Shown here one piece after another: positions 8,278-15,661 of a stretch of DNA of 47,144 bases. The notes beneath the pieces are model-generated. The model was not told the DNA's origin, searched no databases, and saw only the letters and a program-made list of their open reading frames with translations. Both the position numbers and the translations under genes were made by a program. Source of the stretch: Paracoccaceae bacterium (GTDB lineage Bacteria; Pseudomonadota; Alphaproteobacteria; Rhodobacterales; Rhodobacteraceae); assembly GCA_027492585.1 (NCBI GenBank), contig JAPUEK010000080.1, positions 1 through 47,144 of the forward strand, written 5' to 3'. The number at the start of each line of letters is the position of its first letter. Position 1 is the stretch's first letter.

Positions 8278-9629
8278 AACGCGCGCTGAATCCTGGGGCC
8301 GTCGTGGGTCTGTGCCTGCTGGCGGGCTGCGGCGAAGGCGCGGCTCCGGGCGCATTCACCGACACCAAGACGAATGCCGTTCTGGTTCAGGGTCCTCCGA
8401 TGCAGGACATCGTTACCGAATTCGACAAGGCCTTGAGCTGCATGAAGGGCAAGCTGCCCGGCCGGCTGAATTTCGGCGTTGGAGTGATCGCCGACAACAC
8501 CGGCAAAGAGCAATATGCCGACAGCGGCTCCGGCAAGTTCATGACCCAGGGCGCCGGCGACATCGTTCAATCGGCGCTGTTCCGCGCAGGGGTGACGGTG
8601 GTGAACCGGCGTGACCCGAACATTGTCCTCGCCGAAAACAACTGGGGCATCCGCAACATCAAGACCCAGGACCCGGTCGATTTCTATGTGACGGGTTCGA
8701 TTACCAGTTTGGATTTCATTCCGGGCGGCGGCTACACCCTGGGCATCGCCGGCGTGGGACCGCGCGAAAGGCAGAACCGCATCCTCGCCGGATTGGATCT
8801 GGCGATGACCGATGCAGCCACCGGACGCGTGGTGGCCAATGTGCCGTTGCAGAAGCAGATCTACGAGAAGGAAGTGGGCTTCTCGTCCAGCCGGTTCTTC
8901 GATTCGACCCTGGTTGAAGCTGACTTGGGCGGAATAGAGCGCGAAGCCCTGCAGGCGGCGCTGCGCCAGATGCTGACCTATGCGACGTTCGAGCTTCTTG
9001 CACAGCTTCCGGACCCTGCGGCGGTGACTCCCTGCCGTGCGCTGATCGGCACCGCGGACGCGGCGGAACCGGGTGCGGCACGCCCCCATGCCAAGGGCGC
9101 GCTGGATGCGGCGCTGAAGACGCACGACCTGTACGCTTCGACGGCGGCCAGCGCACCGGAGGGCGCCGCAGCCCCGCAACCCGGCGCTCCTCAAGGCTTG
9201 GCTCCGCAGGCTCCGGCATCACCCAAGGATACCAGGCCCAACACGCCGGAGGTCCTGAAACTGGTCTCTGAGGTCACCGTCTACGCCTCGCGCTCGATTG
9301 CGGCCTCCGAGGCGGCAGGCAAGGCCGGGACGATGGAGGCGCGGATCAAATCGGTGGACGAGGCCGGGCTGAACCTGGTCCTGGCGGTCAAGTCGCTGAA
9401 GGCCGCCGCCGCCGCCGGTCTGCACGGGCCAGAGGGCGATGCCGCGGCGCTGCTGGTCGAACAGGCCATGCGCCTGGAGGCCAGCGCCCGCAAGGCTCTG
9501 GAGGATGCGGGCGGCAAAGCCGCGGCCAGCACGCCCGACCCTTCCGCTCCGGCCGCTCCTGCGGCCCCTGCACCCGTACCGACCCCGAACGCTCCTAAAC
9601 AGGGAGGCAGCGGCGACCCCATTCCCTGA
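8274..9629 (+). CDS. CsgG/HfaB-type outer-membrane secretion lipoprotein, long form
   Basis: A 451-residue lipoprotein (LLAGC, C19). About residues 35-260 match the CsgG/HfaB family: AGDIVQSALFRAGVTVVNRRD, VDFYVTGSITSLDF with a following GGGY and GIAGVG, LDLAMTDAATGRVVANVPLQKQIYEKEVGF, and a final amphipathic segment ending LLAQLPD. CsgG forms the nonameric outer-membrane pore for curli subunits; HfaB is its holdfast-anchor relative. E. coli CsgG is about 277 residues, so the extra C-terminal 190 are unusual: Ala/Pro linkers around a helical segment (NTPEVLKLVSEVTVYASRSI...ASARKALEDAG) and a Pro/Ala tail. ATG 8274 was chosen for the ATGA overlap with the previous gene. Confidence 0.88.
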   Translation: MKRALNPGAVVGLCLLAGCGEGAAPGAFTDTKTNAVLVQGPPMQDIVTEFDKALSCMKGKLPGRLNFGVGVIADNTGKEQYADSGSGKFMTQGAGDIVQSALFRAGVTVVNRRDPNIVLAENNWGIRNIKTQDPVDFYVTGSITSLDFIPGGGYTLGIAGVGPRERQNRILAGLDLAMTDAATGRVVANVPLQKQIYEKEVGFSSSRFFDSTLVEADLGGIEREALQAALRQMLTYATFELLAQLPDPAAVTPCRALIGTADAAEPGAARPHAKGALDAALKTHDLYASTAASAPEGAAAPQPGAPQGLAPQAPASPKDTRPNTPEVLKLVSEVTVYASRSIAASEAAGKAGTMEARIKSVDEAGLNLVLAVKSLKAAAAAGLHGPEGDAAALLVEQAMRLEASARKALEDAGGKAAASTPDPSAPAAPAAPAPVPTPNAPKQGGSGDPIP

Positions 9630-9753
9630 CCGTTCAGGCCACAGAGAACCCCGGCCCACCAGAAGGGTGGCAGGAGTGAAGAGAGCCCGCAACGTATGCT
9701 CTCCAAAAACAGCCAGATCCCAAGCGGGGGAAAAGGCCAATTGAGGAACCACT

Positions 9754-10365
9754 ATGAAAAAGCTTCTGACAACCGCAACCATCCTCGCCGTGACCGCCGG
9801 CACGGCCTTCGCTGACGTTGATGACCAGTCCGTGCTGGAGCGCGTGATGAGCTCGATCACCGCCACGTCGATGACCAAGCTCAACGGCGTCTTCGCCAAC
9901 ATCGCCGAAAGCTATTCCGGCGCCATCGACGGCTCGATCACCAACAGCATCACCGGCCTGACCGATCCGACCGCCGCTGTCGGTTCGGCCGTCATGGCCG
10001 TCGAGCAAGTCACGGTCGACATCGGCAACCTGTCGACCACGGTTCTGGGTGCGGTCAACACCGGCGAGACCACGCTGGGCGTGAACCAGGACGTGACCGA
10101 AGCCATCGCCGGCTCGTCCTCGGCCGTGTCGAACGCCATCACCCAACTGGGTGGCTCGGCCGACACCTCGGCTCTGGTGCTGAACGTCGCCTCCAACGTC
10201 TCTGACGTGACCGGCTCGGTGAAGAACACCTTCACGGGTCTGAACGGCTCGGTCGGCAACGTCGCCACCACGGTTCTGGGCGCGGTCAACACCGGCACGA
10301 TCACGTCGGGCATCAACGCGGCGGTCTCGGGCGTGCAGTCGGGCATCACCGGCACTGGCCACTAA
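9754..10365 (+). CDS. Secreted GAxNxG-motif protein, copy 1
   Basis: A 203-residue exported protein with signal MKKLLTTATILAVTAGTAFA. The mature N-terminus has the box SVLERVM...LNGVFANIAES shared with the genes at 10430 and 11863. The body is rich in Val, Thr, Ser, Asn and Gly and carries two copies of TTVLGAVNTG (about residues 95-104 and 172-181), each followed by T-x-G-[VI]-N. It has no cysteines and no membrane segment apart from the signal. The coding sequence is very similar, almost base for base in places, to the second half of the 10430 gene, so the pair arose by recent duplication. It is probably secreted through the CsgG-like pore; a self-assembling subunit is plausible but unproven. 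Confidence 0.8.
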   Translation: MKKLLTTATILAVTAGTAFADVDDQSVLERVMSSITATSMTKLNGVFANIAESYSGAIDGSITNSITGLTDPTAAVGSAVMAVEQVTVDIGNLSTTVLGAVNTGETTLGVNQDVTEAIAGSSSAVSNAITQLGGSADTSALVLNVASNVSDVTGSVKNTFTGLNGSVGNVATTVLGAVNTGTITSGINAAVSGVQSGITGTGH

Positions 10366-10374
10366 TCCCAACCC

Positions 10375-10406
10375 ATCCCGCACCGGCGTTTCAGCCGGTG
10401 CGGGAT
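10375..10406 (+). terminator. Strong intergenic hairpin after copy 1
   Basis: Perfect 13-bp arms (atcccgcaccggc and gccggtgcgggat) close on the 6-base loop gtttca, ten bases after the stop of the first motif gene. No T-run follows, so this is more likely an attenuator, an mRNA 3'-end stabiliser or a Rho-assisted stop than a full intrinsic terminator. Confidence 0.7.
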
Positions 10407-10429
10407 GCTGATCATGATTGGAGAGGAAA

Positions 10430-11350
10430 ATGAGACGCATACTGCTGATGACGGCCGTCCCGCTTGCCTTGTACGGCGGGACCGCCTCTGCCGACTCGCA
10501 ATCGGTGCTGGAGCGCGTGATGGACTCTGTCGGCACGACGCATATGTCGACACTGAACGGCGTGTTCGCCAACGTCGCCGAAAGCATCGGCGTGGTGAGC
10601 CCGTCGACGGTCTACCTCCAAGGGTCGACCCCGGTGACGACAGAGCAAATCCAGACCGCCTTTGATACCGCAAAGTCGACCGCGATCACAACTGCGGTGG
10701 CGTCGGTCGCCTTGGTCGACACCAACGGCTCCGAGCCGGGCGGCGACAAATGGCAATACAACAGCGTGAACTACGACACGCAGGCCGCAGCACAAGCCGC
10801 GGCAAGCGCGGCGGCGGCTGCGCCGTTCAACGCCACCAATGCAGTGACCTGGGCGCTGTCCAACGGCTATACCAGCCAGAACAACGGCCCGTCCGTGCTG
10901 TTGAACGCCATCGACGGGTCGATCAGCAACGTGTTGTCCGGCGCGGCCGATCCGACCGCCGCCGTCGGCTCGACCGTCACGGCCGTCGAGCAGGTCACGG
11001 TCGATCTGGGCAACATGTCGACCACGGTTCTGGGGGCGGTCAACACCGGCGAGATCACGCTGGGCGTGAACCAGAACGTGACCGAAGCCATCGCCGGCTC
11101 GTCCTCGGCCGTGTCGAACGCCATCACCCAACTGGGTGGCGCGGCGAACACCTCGGCGGTGGTGCTGAACGTGGCGGCCAACACGACCGACATCCTGGGC
11201 TCCGTGAAGAACACCTTCGACGGGCTGAACGGCTCGGTCGGCAACGTCGCCACCACGGTCCTCGGCGCGGTCAACACCGGCACGATCACCTCGGGCATCA
11301 ATGCCGCTGTGACCGGCGTGCAGTCGGGCATCACCGGCACCGGCCACTGA
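10430..11350 (+). CDS. Secreted GAxNxG-motif protein, copy 2 (longer)
   Basis: A 306-residue exported protein with signal MRRILLMTAVPLALYGGTASA and gagagg before ATG 10430 (the frame opens at TTG 10418). It shares the mature N-terminal box with copy 1 (SVLERVMDSV...LNGVFANVAES). An insertion of about 100 residues follows, with Ser/Thr, an Ala-rich run and aromatic residues (GDKWQYNSVNYDTQAA). From about residue 165 it parallels copy 1 closely, including both TTVLGAVNTG motifs. The insertion may carry a distinct adhesive or nucleating role. It lies between two hairpins (10375 and 11361), so its transcript level may differ from that of its neighbours. Confidence 0.8.
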   Translation: MRRILLMTAVPLALYGGTASADSQSVLERVMDSVGTTHMSTLNGVFANVAESIGVVSPSTVYLQGSTPVTTEQIQTAFDTAKSTAITTAVASVALVDTNGSEPGGDKWQYNSVNYDTQAAAQAAASAAAAAPFNATNAVTWALSNGYTSQNNGPSVLLNAIDGSISNVLSGAADPTAAVGSTVTAVEQVTVDLGNMSTTVLGAVNTGEITLGVNQNVTEAIAGSSSAVSNAITQLGGAANTSAVVLNVAANTTDILGSVKNTFDGLNGSVGNVATTVLGAVNTGTITSGINAAVTGVQSGITGTGH

Positions 11351-11360
11351 CCCTGACCCT

Positions 11361-11386
11361 GGCAAGGGCATCCCGATGCCCTTGCC
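11361..11386 (+). terminator. Second intergenic hairpin, after copy 2
   Basis: Perfect 11-bp arms (ggcaagggcat and atgcccttgcc) close on a cccg loop, ten bases after the stop of copy 2. No T-run follows. Its placement matches the hairpin after copy 1, which suggests the two duplicated subunit genes are bounded by RNA structures that set expression ratios. Confidence 0.65.
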
Positions 11387-11410
11387 GCCTGATCGCAGGA
11401 GGCCTGCCGC

Positions 11411-11866
11411 ATGTTCATCCGCACTCTGGCCCTGACCTTGCTGAGCGTGCTGCCCGCAGCGGCCGGAACGGGCGATGCGCTGGCGCGCGTGCTGGCCGAG
11501 GCTGCCGCCCTGGGCCTCATCGCCCCCGACATCCTTCTGGTCAACGGGGCCGAGAACCAGAGCCGCGGGCCGGTTGACGGCTCCATCGTCACCACGGCGC
11601 AGTCGCCGCACCCGCAGGCCGGCTACGCGGTGAACACATTGGCCACCGATGTCATCGGCGCAATGAACGACGGCAGAACCACCTTGCAGACGACCGGCAT
11701 TCTGCGCGGCGTGGCCCTGAACAGCGCCAGCAATGCCGTCGATGTCGGCGCCACGATTTCCGTCGTCTCGCAGGGGCCGGCCATCGCAATCGGCGCGTCC
11801 CAGAAAACCTCGGCCATCGGCGCGATGAATGGAGGCATGATCCGCATCACGGTGGAGGCGCCATGA
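11411..11866 (+). CDS. Short secreted GAxNxG-motif protein, copy 3
   Basis: A 151-residue exported protein with signal MFIRTLALTLLSVLPAAAG and caggagg before the start. The shared N-terminal box is degenerate (DALARVLAEAAAL). Two divergent copies of the motif are present: TDVIGAMNDGRTT (about residues 79-91) and TSAIGAMNGGMI near the C-terminus. A strand-like stretch (VDVGATISVVSQGPAIAIGAS) lies between them. The stop overlaps the next start (ATGA). It may be a minor, anchoring or capping subunit of the same fibre; this is inferred from motif and position. Confidence 0.7.
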   Translation: MFIRTLALTLLSVLPAAAGTGDALARVLAEAAALGLIAPDILLVNGAENQSRGPVDGSIVTTAQSPHPQAGYAVNTLATDVIGAMNDGRTTLQTTGILRGVALNSASNAVDVGATISVVSQGPAIAIGASQKTSAIGAMNGGMIRITVEAP

Positions 11867-12756
11867 GAAAGGCCGCGCTGCTTGCAACGGGGCTGGTGCT
11901 GGCAGCGCCGGTTGCACAGGCCGAGTCGATCCTGGTCCGCGTGCTGAACCTGATTGCGGCAAGCGAACCCCTGAGGCTGTCAGCCGTCTTTGCCAACGTG
12001 GCCGAAAATGCCGGCAGTCTCATCGAGTCCCGGCGCACCCTGATGGAGGGGGACAGCGTTGTGATCGGCTTCGGCAGCGACGGCCTTCCGGTCACGCGGA
12101 TCGCCGGGCCGCTGGGGCTGGGCGTCGATGCCGAGACCGCAGCCAGCCTCTCCGGTGGGCTTGCTTCCGGGATCTATCCACTGGGTTCGGCGCTCTGGCG
12201 GTTGCCGCCCGCGGGCCAGCTGGCACTGTGGAACGAGGATCAGTCGGGACATGCGTTGACCGAGGCGCGCGCGTTGCTGGCGGGGCGGATAGACGGCGGC
12301 ATCGACCTGATCGCCTTCGCACAGATCGTCGAGGACCCGCGGCTGGTCACTGTCGCCGCGCTGTCGGTCTCGCTTGCGGAACCTGTCCGGGAGGCGGTGG
12401 ACCGTCGCGTGCAGTCCATGGTCCTGGGCGCGGTGAATGCCGGCACCGTGTTGCAGGGGCTGAATTTCCGCGAGACGGGCGATATCATCCAGCATCAGGT
12501 CTCCGCGGTCGAGGCCGGGTCCGGCAGGCTGGTCGAGGCCGCCACCAGCGCGACCAGCTCGGCGCTGAACGCCAAGATCACCGCGTTCGGCGCGGCGCCC
12601 GGCATCACGACGCTGGCCCTGAACCTTGCAGGAAACACCGCGACGGTCGATGGCGCCGTCCACCTGATGCTGCGGGATGTCTCGGCACGAATCGGCACGC
12701 TGACCACCACGGTGATCGGCGCCGTGGATGACGGCACCATCCGCACGACGCCCTGA
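11863..12756 (+). CDS. Secreted GAxNxG-motif protein, copy 4
   Basis: A 297-residue exported protein with signal MRKAALLATGLVLAAPVAQA. The mature N-terminus repeats the shared box (SILVRVLNLI...LSAVFANVAEN). A unique central part (about 60-170) contains IDGGIDLIAFAQIV. The C-terminal half has two motifs: SMVLGAVNAGTVLQGLN (about residue 186) and TTVIGAVDDGTI at the very end. It is translationally coupled to the 11411 gene and ends the secreted-protein run. No enzyme motif was recognised. It may be the largest accessory or surface-exposed component. Confidence 0.72.
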   Translation: MRKAALLATGLVLAAPVAQAESILVRVLNLIAASEPLRLSAVFANVAENAGSLIESRRTLMEGDSVVIGFGSDGLPVTRIAGPLGLGVDAETAASLSGGLASGIYPLGSALWRLPPAGQLALWNEDQSGHALTEARALLAGRIDGGIDLIAFAQIVEDPRLVTVAALSVSLAEPVREAVDRRVQSMVLGAVNAGTVLQGLNFRETGDIIQHQVSAVEAGSGRLVEAATSATSSALNAKITAFGAAPGITTLALNLAGNTATVDGAVHLMLRDVSARIGTLTTTVIGAVDDGTIRTTP

Positions 12757-12900
12757 ACACCTATTCGAAAGTCTGGTCCGGCTGACGTTTGCGCGCCGCG
12801 CCGTACCCTTGCCGCACTACCTTCACGCGGAATTGTCCGCCATGGTTATCGGAAGTATGGATCGCTTCTGAAGGAGCGACGGCACAAGCGTTGGAATGCC

Positions 12901-13533
12901 ATGAGCACGGAAGAACTCCAAAAATCCACCTCGATCCTGATCGCAGACGATCACCAGCTCTTGATCGATTCCGTCGCCCAGATGCTGAAGGCGGAACTCG
13001 ATTTTGAAGTCCGCACGGCCCATGACCTGGCAGGCACGCTGGACGAACTGGCCGGAAGACCCGCCGATCTCGTGCTGCTCGATGTGAAGATGCCCGGTAT
13101 GAACGGCATGGAAAGCGTAAGCGAGGTGATCAGGGCGAATCACGGCGCGGCCGTCGCGCTGTTCTCGGGGAACATCGACGAAACCTTTGCGCGGATGGCG
13201 CTGCGCGAAGGCAGCGCGGGTTTCATTCCGAAGACGATTTCGATGCGCCTGCTGTCCGCGGCAATCCGGCTGATTTGCTCGGGCGGCGTCTACATGCCCG
13301 TTTCCACCGCTCCGGCCGACGGACCTGGCCATGACGCCGCCCACCCGCTGAGCGAACGTGACGTGAGAATCGTGCAGATGATCCAGGCCGGCAAGACCAA
13401 CAAGGAGATCGCCCGCGTTCTGGCGACCACCGAGGTGCGTGTCAAAATGTACATCCGCGCGATCTTCACCAAGCTCGGCGCCCGCAACCGCGCCCATGCC
13501 GTCACCATCCTGCGTGCCAAAAACGGGCTCTGA
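12901..13533 (+). CDS. LuxR/NarL-family response regulator
   Basis: A 210-residue regulator. The receiver has LIADDHQ, D61 in VLLDVKMPGMNG and the lysine in GFIPKT. The C-terminal HTH carries NKEIARVL, VKMYIRAIFTKLGARNR. It is paralogous to the regulators at 1015 and 15037. It lies 145 bases after the last motif protein and six bases before the periplasmic protein at 13540, with which it probably forms an operon. The DNA-binding half diverges from the other two in the recognition helix region (TTEVRVKMY), so it may bind a different site. Confidence 0.9.
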   Translation: MSTEELQKSTSILIADDHQLLIDSVAQMLKAELDFEVRTAHDLAGTLDELAGRPADLVLLDVKMPGMNGMESVSEVIRANHGAAVALFSGNIDETFARMALREGSAGFIPKTISMRLLSAAIRLICSGGVYMPVSTAPADGPGHDAAHPLSERDVRIVQMIQAGKTNKEIARVLATTEVRVKMYIRAIFTKLGARNRAHAVTILRAKNGL

Positions 13534-13539
13534 GACGCC

Positions 13540-14007
13540 ATGTTGTCGTCAGGGTGGATCGTTTCGGCTCTGCTGGCTATGGCAGGACCCGTGGCGGCGC
13601 AAGATCCGGGTGTGCTGCTGACCGGCGCGGGTTTGCCGCCTGCGGGCCTTGTGGTGACCCTGGCCGATCTCGACCGCCTGCCTCAGGTCAGCTTCACCAC
13701 TGCAACCGTCTGGACCGATGGACCGCACCGCTTTTCCGGCGTGGCGCTGAAACGGCTGGTGGACCTTTACGGCGGAGCCGCGGCAGTGGAGGTGCAGGGC
13801 ATAGACGGCTACACCAATACGATCCCGCAGGCGCTGATCGAAGAGGAGGCCCCGATCCTTGCCAGCCGGATCGACGGCGCGCCGATCCCGGCGCGACGGC
13901 AGGGGCCGTTCTGGATCGTCTATCCCTATGACAGCGACATCTGGTATCGTGACGACACCCACCTGCACCTCAGCGTCTGGTCCGTCGTGAGCCTCGCATT
14001 GCGGTGA
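13540..14007 (+). CDS. Periplasmic molybdopterin-oxidoreductase-like protein without cysteine (COG3915-like)
   Basis: A 155-residue protein with a signal peptide ending PVAAQ. The body shows the small oxidoreductase-molybdopterin-binding-like pattern: LADLDRLPQVSFTTATVWTDGPHRFSGVALKRLVD, IDGYTNTIP, and PFWIVYPYDSD. There is no cysteine anywhere, so the Mo-ligating cysteine of sulfite-oxidase-type domains is absent and catalysis by that route is unlikely. A paralogue lies at 15748, again beside a LuxR-type regulator. The pairing suggests a periplasmic ligand-binding or signalling role (inferred). Confidence 0.7.
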   Translation: MLSSGWIVSALLAMAGPVAAQDPGVLLTGAGLPPAGLVVTLADLDRLPQVSFTTATVWTDGPHRFSGVALKRLVDLYGGAAAVEVQGIDGYTNTIPQALIEEEAPILASRIDGAPIPARRQGPFWIVYPYDSDIWYRDDTHLHLSVWSVVSLALR

Positions 14008-14100
14008 TCCATCGAAAGGGCGGGCCTGCTCTCTTCGGTGCGGATGCGGGAAGGGATCGGGCTTGCTAGGCCAGCCTCCTTGGCAACGAAAGGAGTGGCT

Positions 14101-14709
14101 ATGCGGTTGGGCGGGATGAAAATGGGGCTGGTGCTGGCCGGGTTGGCGGTCGGGACGGCAGGCGGCGGTGCGCGGGCGGCTGGCAGCGACGGGCAGTTCG
14201 CGCTGCGGGGACTGGGCGGGGCGCAATGCACCACGCTGACCAGTGCGGTGGACGGCAACAAGACCCTGCGCGAGTCGCTGGCAACCTGGATCAGCGGCTA
14301 TCTCTCGGGCGTGAACCAGACGCAGGCCGACACGTTCGATGTCATACCTCTGCAAAACCCGCTCATCCTGGCCGCGTTGGTCGAAGCTGCCTGCCGCCAG
14401 AACCCGGATGTCACCGTTCAGGGCGCCACTGGCGCTATCGTGCAAAAGTTGGACGCAGGCCGCGCGCATCATGCCTCCGAGATGCTGAGGCTGGGCGATG
14501 CCGCGGCGCCCGTGTCGATCCGGAGCGAAGTTCTGGCCTTTGTTCAGGATCGGCTGGCTGCCATGGGCCTGATGGCTGCCGCTGCCAGCCCCGGCACGTT
14601 CGACGCCGCAACGCAAGCGGCCCTGAAAACCTTCCAGGGTTCGGTGAACCTGCCGGCCAGCGGTCTGCCCGACGACCCCACCCTGCTGATGCTGCTGAGC
14701 CAGGACTGA
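14101..14709 (+). CDS. Exported HdeA/Rap1a-like protein with peptidoglycan-binding domain
   Basis: A 202-residue protein with signal MRLGGMKMGLVLAGLAVGTAGGGARA and aaaggag before ATG 14101. The first domain (about 30-115) has GAQCTTLTSA, LATWISGYLSGVNQTQADTFDV and AACRQNPD. This pattern, with one likely disulfide, recalls the HdeA/Rap1a group. The second (about 140-202) is a PG_binding_1-type three-helix module (VLAFVQDRLAAMGL...TQAALKTFQGSVNLPASGLPDDPTLLML). It probably attaches to the cell wall and may support the secretion apparatus. The role is inferred from domains and location only. Confidence 0.65.
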   Translation: MRLGGMKMGLVLAGLAVGTAGGGARAAGSDGQFALRGLGGAQCTTLTSAVDGNKTLRESLATWISGYLSGVNQTQADTFDVIPLQNPLILAALVEAACRQNPDVTVQGATGAIVQKLDAGRAHHASEMLRLGDAAAPVSIRSEVLAFVQDRLAAMGLMAAAASPGTFDAATQAALKTFQGSVNLPASGLPDDPTLLMLLSQD

Positions 14710-14713
14710 GCGG

Positions 14714-14748
14714 AAAAAAAGCCCGGGTGGCCTGAGCCAACCCGGGCC
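14714..14748 (-). terminator. Intrinsic terminator oriented for the minus strand
   Basis: On the minus strand the hairpin gcccgggtt...acccgggc is followed directly by seven T (the a-run at 14714-14720). On the plus strand the hairpin lies just after the stop of the 14101 gene but has no T-run. No minus-strand gene lies between here and 15654, so either it acts on both strands or it ends an unannotated minus-strand transcript. Confidence 0.6.
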
Positions 14749-15036
14749 AGTGGTGGCGGGCATAGCAGTACAACTGCTATCGGCAACCGGCTGCATTGGG
14801 GTCCTGCCCGCAGGTCCGCAAAGACAGCGGCAACGGGCGTACAGCCGGATATGCCTGACCCAGCTATTCCCCGAACCGGCGGACTGCACAAGAACACCAA
14901 AGACAAAGGCGCCTGTCAAAGGATCACCCCGGCGCCCGGACAGCGCAGCACCCGGACACCGGGGCCGCCGGGCGGGTTGCAGTCGCCCCGACCGCCTGTT
15001 TATCTGGGCCGATCCTGCGGAAGGTGGCGAAGGTCC
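14749..15036. other. Intergenic region without a recognisable gene
   Basis: No convincing reading frame on either strand. With the terminator at 14714-14748 it separates two transcription units and should hold the promoter of the regulator at 15037. A minus-strand small RNA ending at 14714 is possible; see findings. Confidence 0.4.
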
Positions 15037-15654
15037 ATGCGAATCCTGTTGGCCGACGATCACGAGCTGGTGCGCGATTCCATCGCCGCCGTGCTTCGCA
15101 ACGAGCCGGGTTTCCAGGTCGAGGTGGTGAGTGACCTGCCCTCGGCTCTGGCGCGCCTGGATAGCGATCCGGCCCCCTTCGACCTTATCCTGCTCGACTA
15201 CATGATGCCGGGCATGAACGGACTTGCCGGTTTGGCGGCGATCCGCGGTCTGTCGCAGGGACGGCCGGTGGCCCTTCTTTCGGGAACCGCGCCCCGTGCC
15301 GTGGCCGAACAGGCGCTTTCCGAAGGTGCCGCCGGCTATCTGCCCAAGACCATGTCGACCCGGTCCCTGATCGCTGCGGCGCATTTCATGGCGGCGGGGG
15401 AAATCTATGCGCCGCCGAGCCTGATCAACAGCCCCGGCCGGATGCAGACCAACCCGAACGGATCGCATCTGACCCAGCGCGAACGCGATGTGCTGAAGGG
15501 TCTGCACCGCAGCCTGTCCAACAAGGAGATCGCCCTCCAGCTCGACGTGCAGGAGGCGACAGTCAAGCTGCATGTCAAATCGCTCTACCGCAAGATCGGC
15601 GCCCGCAATCGCATTCATGCCGTTCTGATTGCGATGCAGGCGGGGCTCCTCTGA
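15037..15654 (+). CDS. LuxR/NarL-family response regulator
   Basis: A 205-residue regulator, the third of the set. The receiver has LLADDHE, D54 in ILLDYMMPGMNG and the lysine in YLPKT. The HTH has LTQRERDVLKGL, NKEIALQLD, VKLHVKSLYRKIGARNR. ATG 15037 starts exactly at the receiver, and gaaggtggcgaaggt precedes it. It probably forms a transcription unit with the cysteine-free periplasmic protein at 15748, as the 12901 regulator does with 13540. A 7-bp inverted repeat follows its stop. Confidence 0.9.
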   Translation: MRILLADDHELVRDSIAAVLRNEPGFQVEVVSDLPSALARLDSDPAPFDLILLDYMMPGMNGLAGLAAIRGLSQGRPVALLSGTAPRAVAEQALSEGAAGYLPKTMSTRSLIAAAHFMAAGEIYAPPSLINSPGRMQTNPNGSHLTQRERDVLKGLHRSLSNKEIALQLDVQEATVKLHVKSLYRKIGARNRIHAVLIAMQAGLL

Positions 15655-15661
15655 TATATCC

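Noticed and set aside
10412-11962. Minus-strand frame of 516 codons opposite the GAxNxG genes
   Set aside because: Antisense shadow of repetitive GC-rich sequence; no start context, no recognisable motif, and repeated HVQHHRRG-like strings mirror the plus-strand repeats.
9811-12745. GAxNxG proteins as true curlins
   Set aside because: The curlin repeat with conserved Ser, Gln, Gly, Asn and Gln is not present; only composition and the CsgG-type neighbour are similar.
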